A DNA stretch of 7,082 nucleotides from Moraxellaceae bacterium UBA2032 (GTDB taxonomy: Bacteria > Pseudomonadota > Gammaproteobacteria > Pseudomonadales > Moraxellaceae), in NCBI GenBank assembly GCA_002333125.1, contig DDBM01000002.1, positions 1-7,082 of the forward strand. The letters are read 5' to 3'. The notes below the pieces were generated by a model. That model was not told the DNA's origin. It was given only the letters and a program-made list of their open reading frames with translations, and did no database searches. Below are positions 6,651 through 7,082 of the stretch, in pieces. The position numbers and the translations under genes are program-made. Each line of letters starts with the position of its first letter. The first letter of the stretch is position 1.

Positions 6651-6675
6651 TTTTATGAAAGCCTTTCAAGTAAAA
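6651..6675. promoter_or_regulatory. Near-perfect palindrome in the divergent promoter region (candidate operator)
   Basis: TGAAAG (6656-6661), a single C, and CTTTCA (6663-6668) form a perfect 13-base palindrome. Outside it, TTTTA (6651-6655) pairs with TAAAA (6671-6675) after a two-base bulge, giving 11-bp arms in total. A one-base centre is too tight for an RNA loop, so a DNA-binding site is more likely than a terminator. It lies about 90 bases from the omptin-like start and about 165 from the plus-strand start. Confidence 0.5.
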
Positions 6676-6764
6676 CATTAGTATTTTTACAAATAATCAC
6701 CTCATAGGCATTCATCTAAAAATTGACTTTTATATCGCACAAATTGTCAGTAAAGCGAATGTTT

Positions 6765-6781
6765 CTATGGCTAACTATGGC
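6765..6781 (+). repeat. CTATGGC direct repeat with 10-bp period
   Basis: CTATGGC occurs at 6765-6771 and again at 6775-6781, exactly 10 bases apart and so on the same face of the helix. The pair lies just upstream of the TATATAAG box, covering roughly -48 to -32 if that box is the -10. It is a candidate activator site. Confidence 0.45.
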
Positions 6782-6800
6782 ACTATCAAAGCATCAACAA

Positions 6801-6808
6801 TATATAAG
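6801..6808 (+). promoter_or_regulatory. Candidate -10 region of the plus-strand gene
   Basis: TATATAAG matches the sigma70 -10 consensus in two registers (TATATA or TATAAG). The hexamer 17 bases upstream, TGGCAC, is a poor -35. Transcription would start near 6813 with a leader of about 27 bases. The weak -35 fits a promoter that needs an activator. Confidence 0.4.
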
Positions 6809-6839
6809 TCACCCACTTTTAATACGGGAGAGAACAACA

Positions 6840-7082
6840 ATGACCACATTTATGGGACAAGCCCAAGGCTTTGGTTTAGCCATTTTAACGCAAATGGCCA
6901 GTAGCGAATGGCCAGACAAATTTAAACTGCGTAAACCTATCGAAAAACTATTGTATCAAGGTAGCAAAACAGGCTTTCAGGTGATGACTAAAGTGAGTCG
7001 TCAATTTGCCAGCTCAGGCAAAGCACAAGGCCAAGCAACCCGTTTAAGCACCAGTGCCACTAAAGGCGTTTTTGATTTAAGC
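6840..7082 (+). CDS. N-terminus of a probable acyl-CoA dehydrogenase family protein, cut by the window edge
   Basis: Eighty-one codons are visible from ATG at 6840, and the frame is open to the right edge. GGGAGA (6826-6831) gives a good Shine-Dalgarno about nine bases upstream. The visible part begins MTTFMGQAQGFGLAILTQMA and continues with a basic, helical stretch containing KLRKPIEKLLYQGSKTGF. I see no signal peptide or transmembrane segment. I recall similar N-terminal extensions (LRKP.E...Y.G...GF) ahead of the catalytic domain in long-chain acyl-CoA dehydrogenases of Pseudomonadales. These enzymes carry out the first, FAD-dependent step of fatty-acid beta-oxidation in the cytoplasm. None of the FAD-binding or catalytic part lies in the window, so the identification is tentative. 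It is transcribed divergently from the omptin-like barrel gene. Confidence 0.6.
   Translation, partial: MTTFMGQAQGFGLAILTQMASSEWPDKFKLRKPIEKLLYQGSKTGFQVMTKVSRQFASSGKAQGQATRLSTSATKGVFDLS

Larger units (their letters stand above)
6563..6839. promoter_or_regulatory. Divergent intergenic region, 277 bases
   Basis: This gap separates the minus-strand omptin-like gene from the plus-strand gene and must hold promoters for both. Towards the minus-strand gene, TATGAT (6641-6636) is a good -10 match but lacks a -35 at normal spacing; TTGAAA (6669-6664) is 22 bases away. Towards the plus-strand gene, TATATAAG (6801-6808) is the best -10. No small gene with a ribosome site was recognised inside it. Confidence 0.6.

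Overview
The window looks like chromosomal DNA of a Gram-negative gammaproteobacterium. It is moderately AT-rich and holds three proteins targeted to the outer membrane or periplasm, including a lipobox lipoprotein, an OmpA-type protein and a small beta-barrel. It also holds a TRAP transporter. A Pseudomonadales or Moraxellaceae-like host is my guess from the general feel of the proteins, not something a motif proves. No rRNA, tRNA, CRISPR, insertion sequence or phage gene was seen. Coding density is high, and no gene-free stretch exceeds 300 bases.

Layout from the left: four complete genes and one truncated gene lie on the minus strand, and one truncated gene lies on the plus strand. Positions 1-1896 hold a two-gene TRAP transporter unit (dctQ then dctM, reading leftwards). 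The genes overlap by four bases, and dctM runs off the left edge. A candidate promoter with a palindrome centred on its -10 box precedes dctQ. A strong cUUCGg-loop terminator at 1972-2005 separates this unit from the next gene.

Positions 2041-4371 encode a 776-residue lipoprotein of repeated beta-sandwich (Ig-like, carboxypeptidase-regulatory-like) domains. Positions 4523-5542 encode an OmpA-family barrel plus peptidoglycan-binding protein. Positions 5651-6562 encode a small outer-membrane barrel that resembles the omptin superfamily but seems to lack part of its catalytic site. These three envelope genes are separated by 108-151 base gaps, so each may be its own transcription unit. I see no evidence that they form one pathway beyond sharing the cell envelope.

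Positions 6563-6839 are a divergent promoter region with a near-perfect palindrome, a helically phased direct repeat and a TATATAAG box. They lead into the first 81 codons of a plus-strand gene at 6840 that resembles the N-terminus of a long-chain acyl-CoA dehydrogenase. The most interesting items are the catalytically altered omptin-like barrel, the operator-like palindromes and the multidomain lipoprotein. I found no clear sign of a wholly new multi-gene system.
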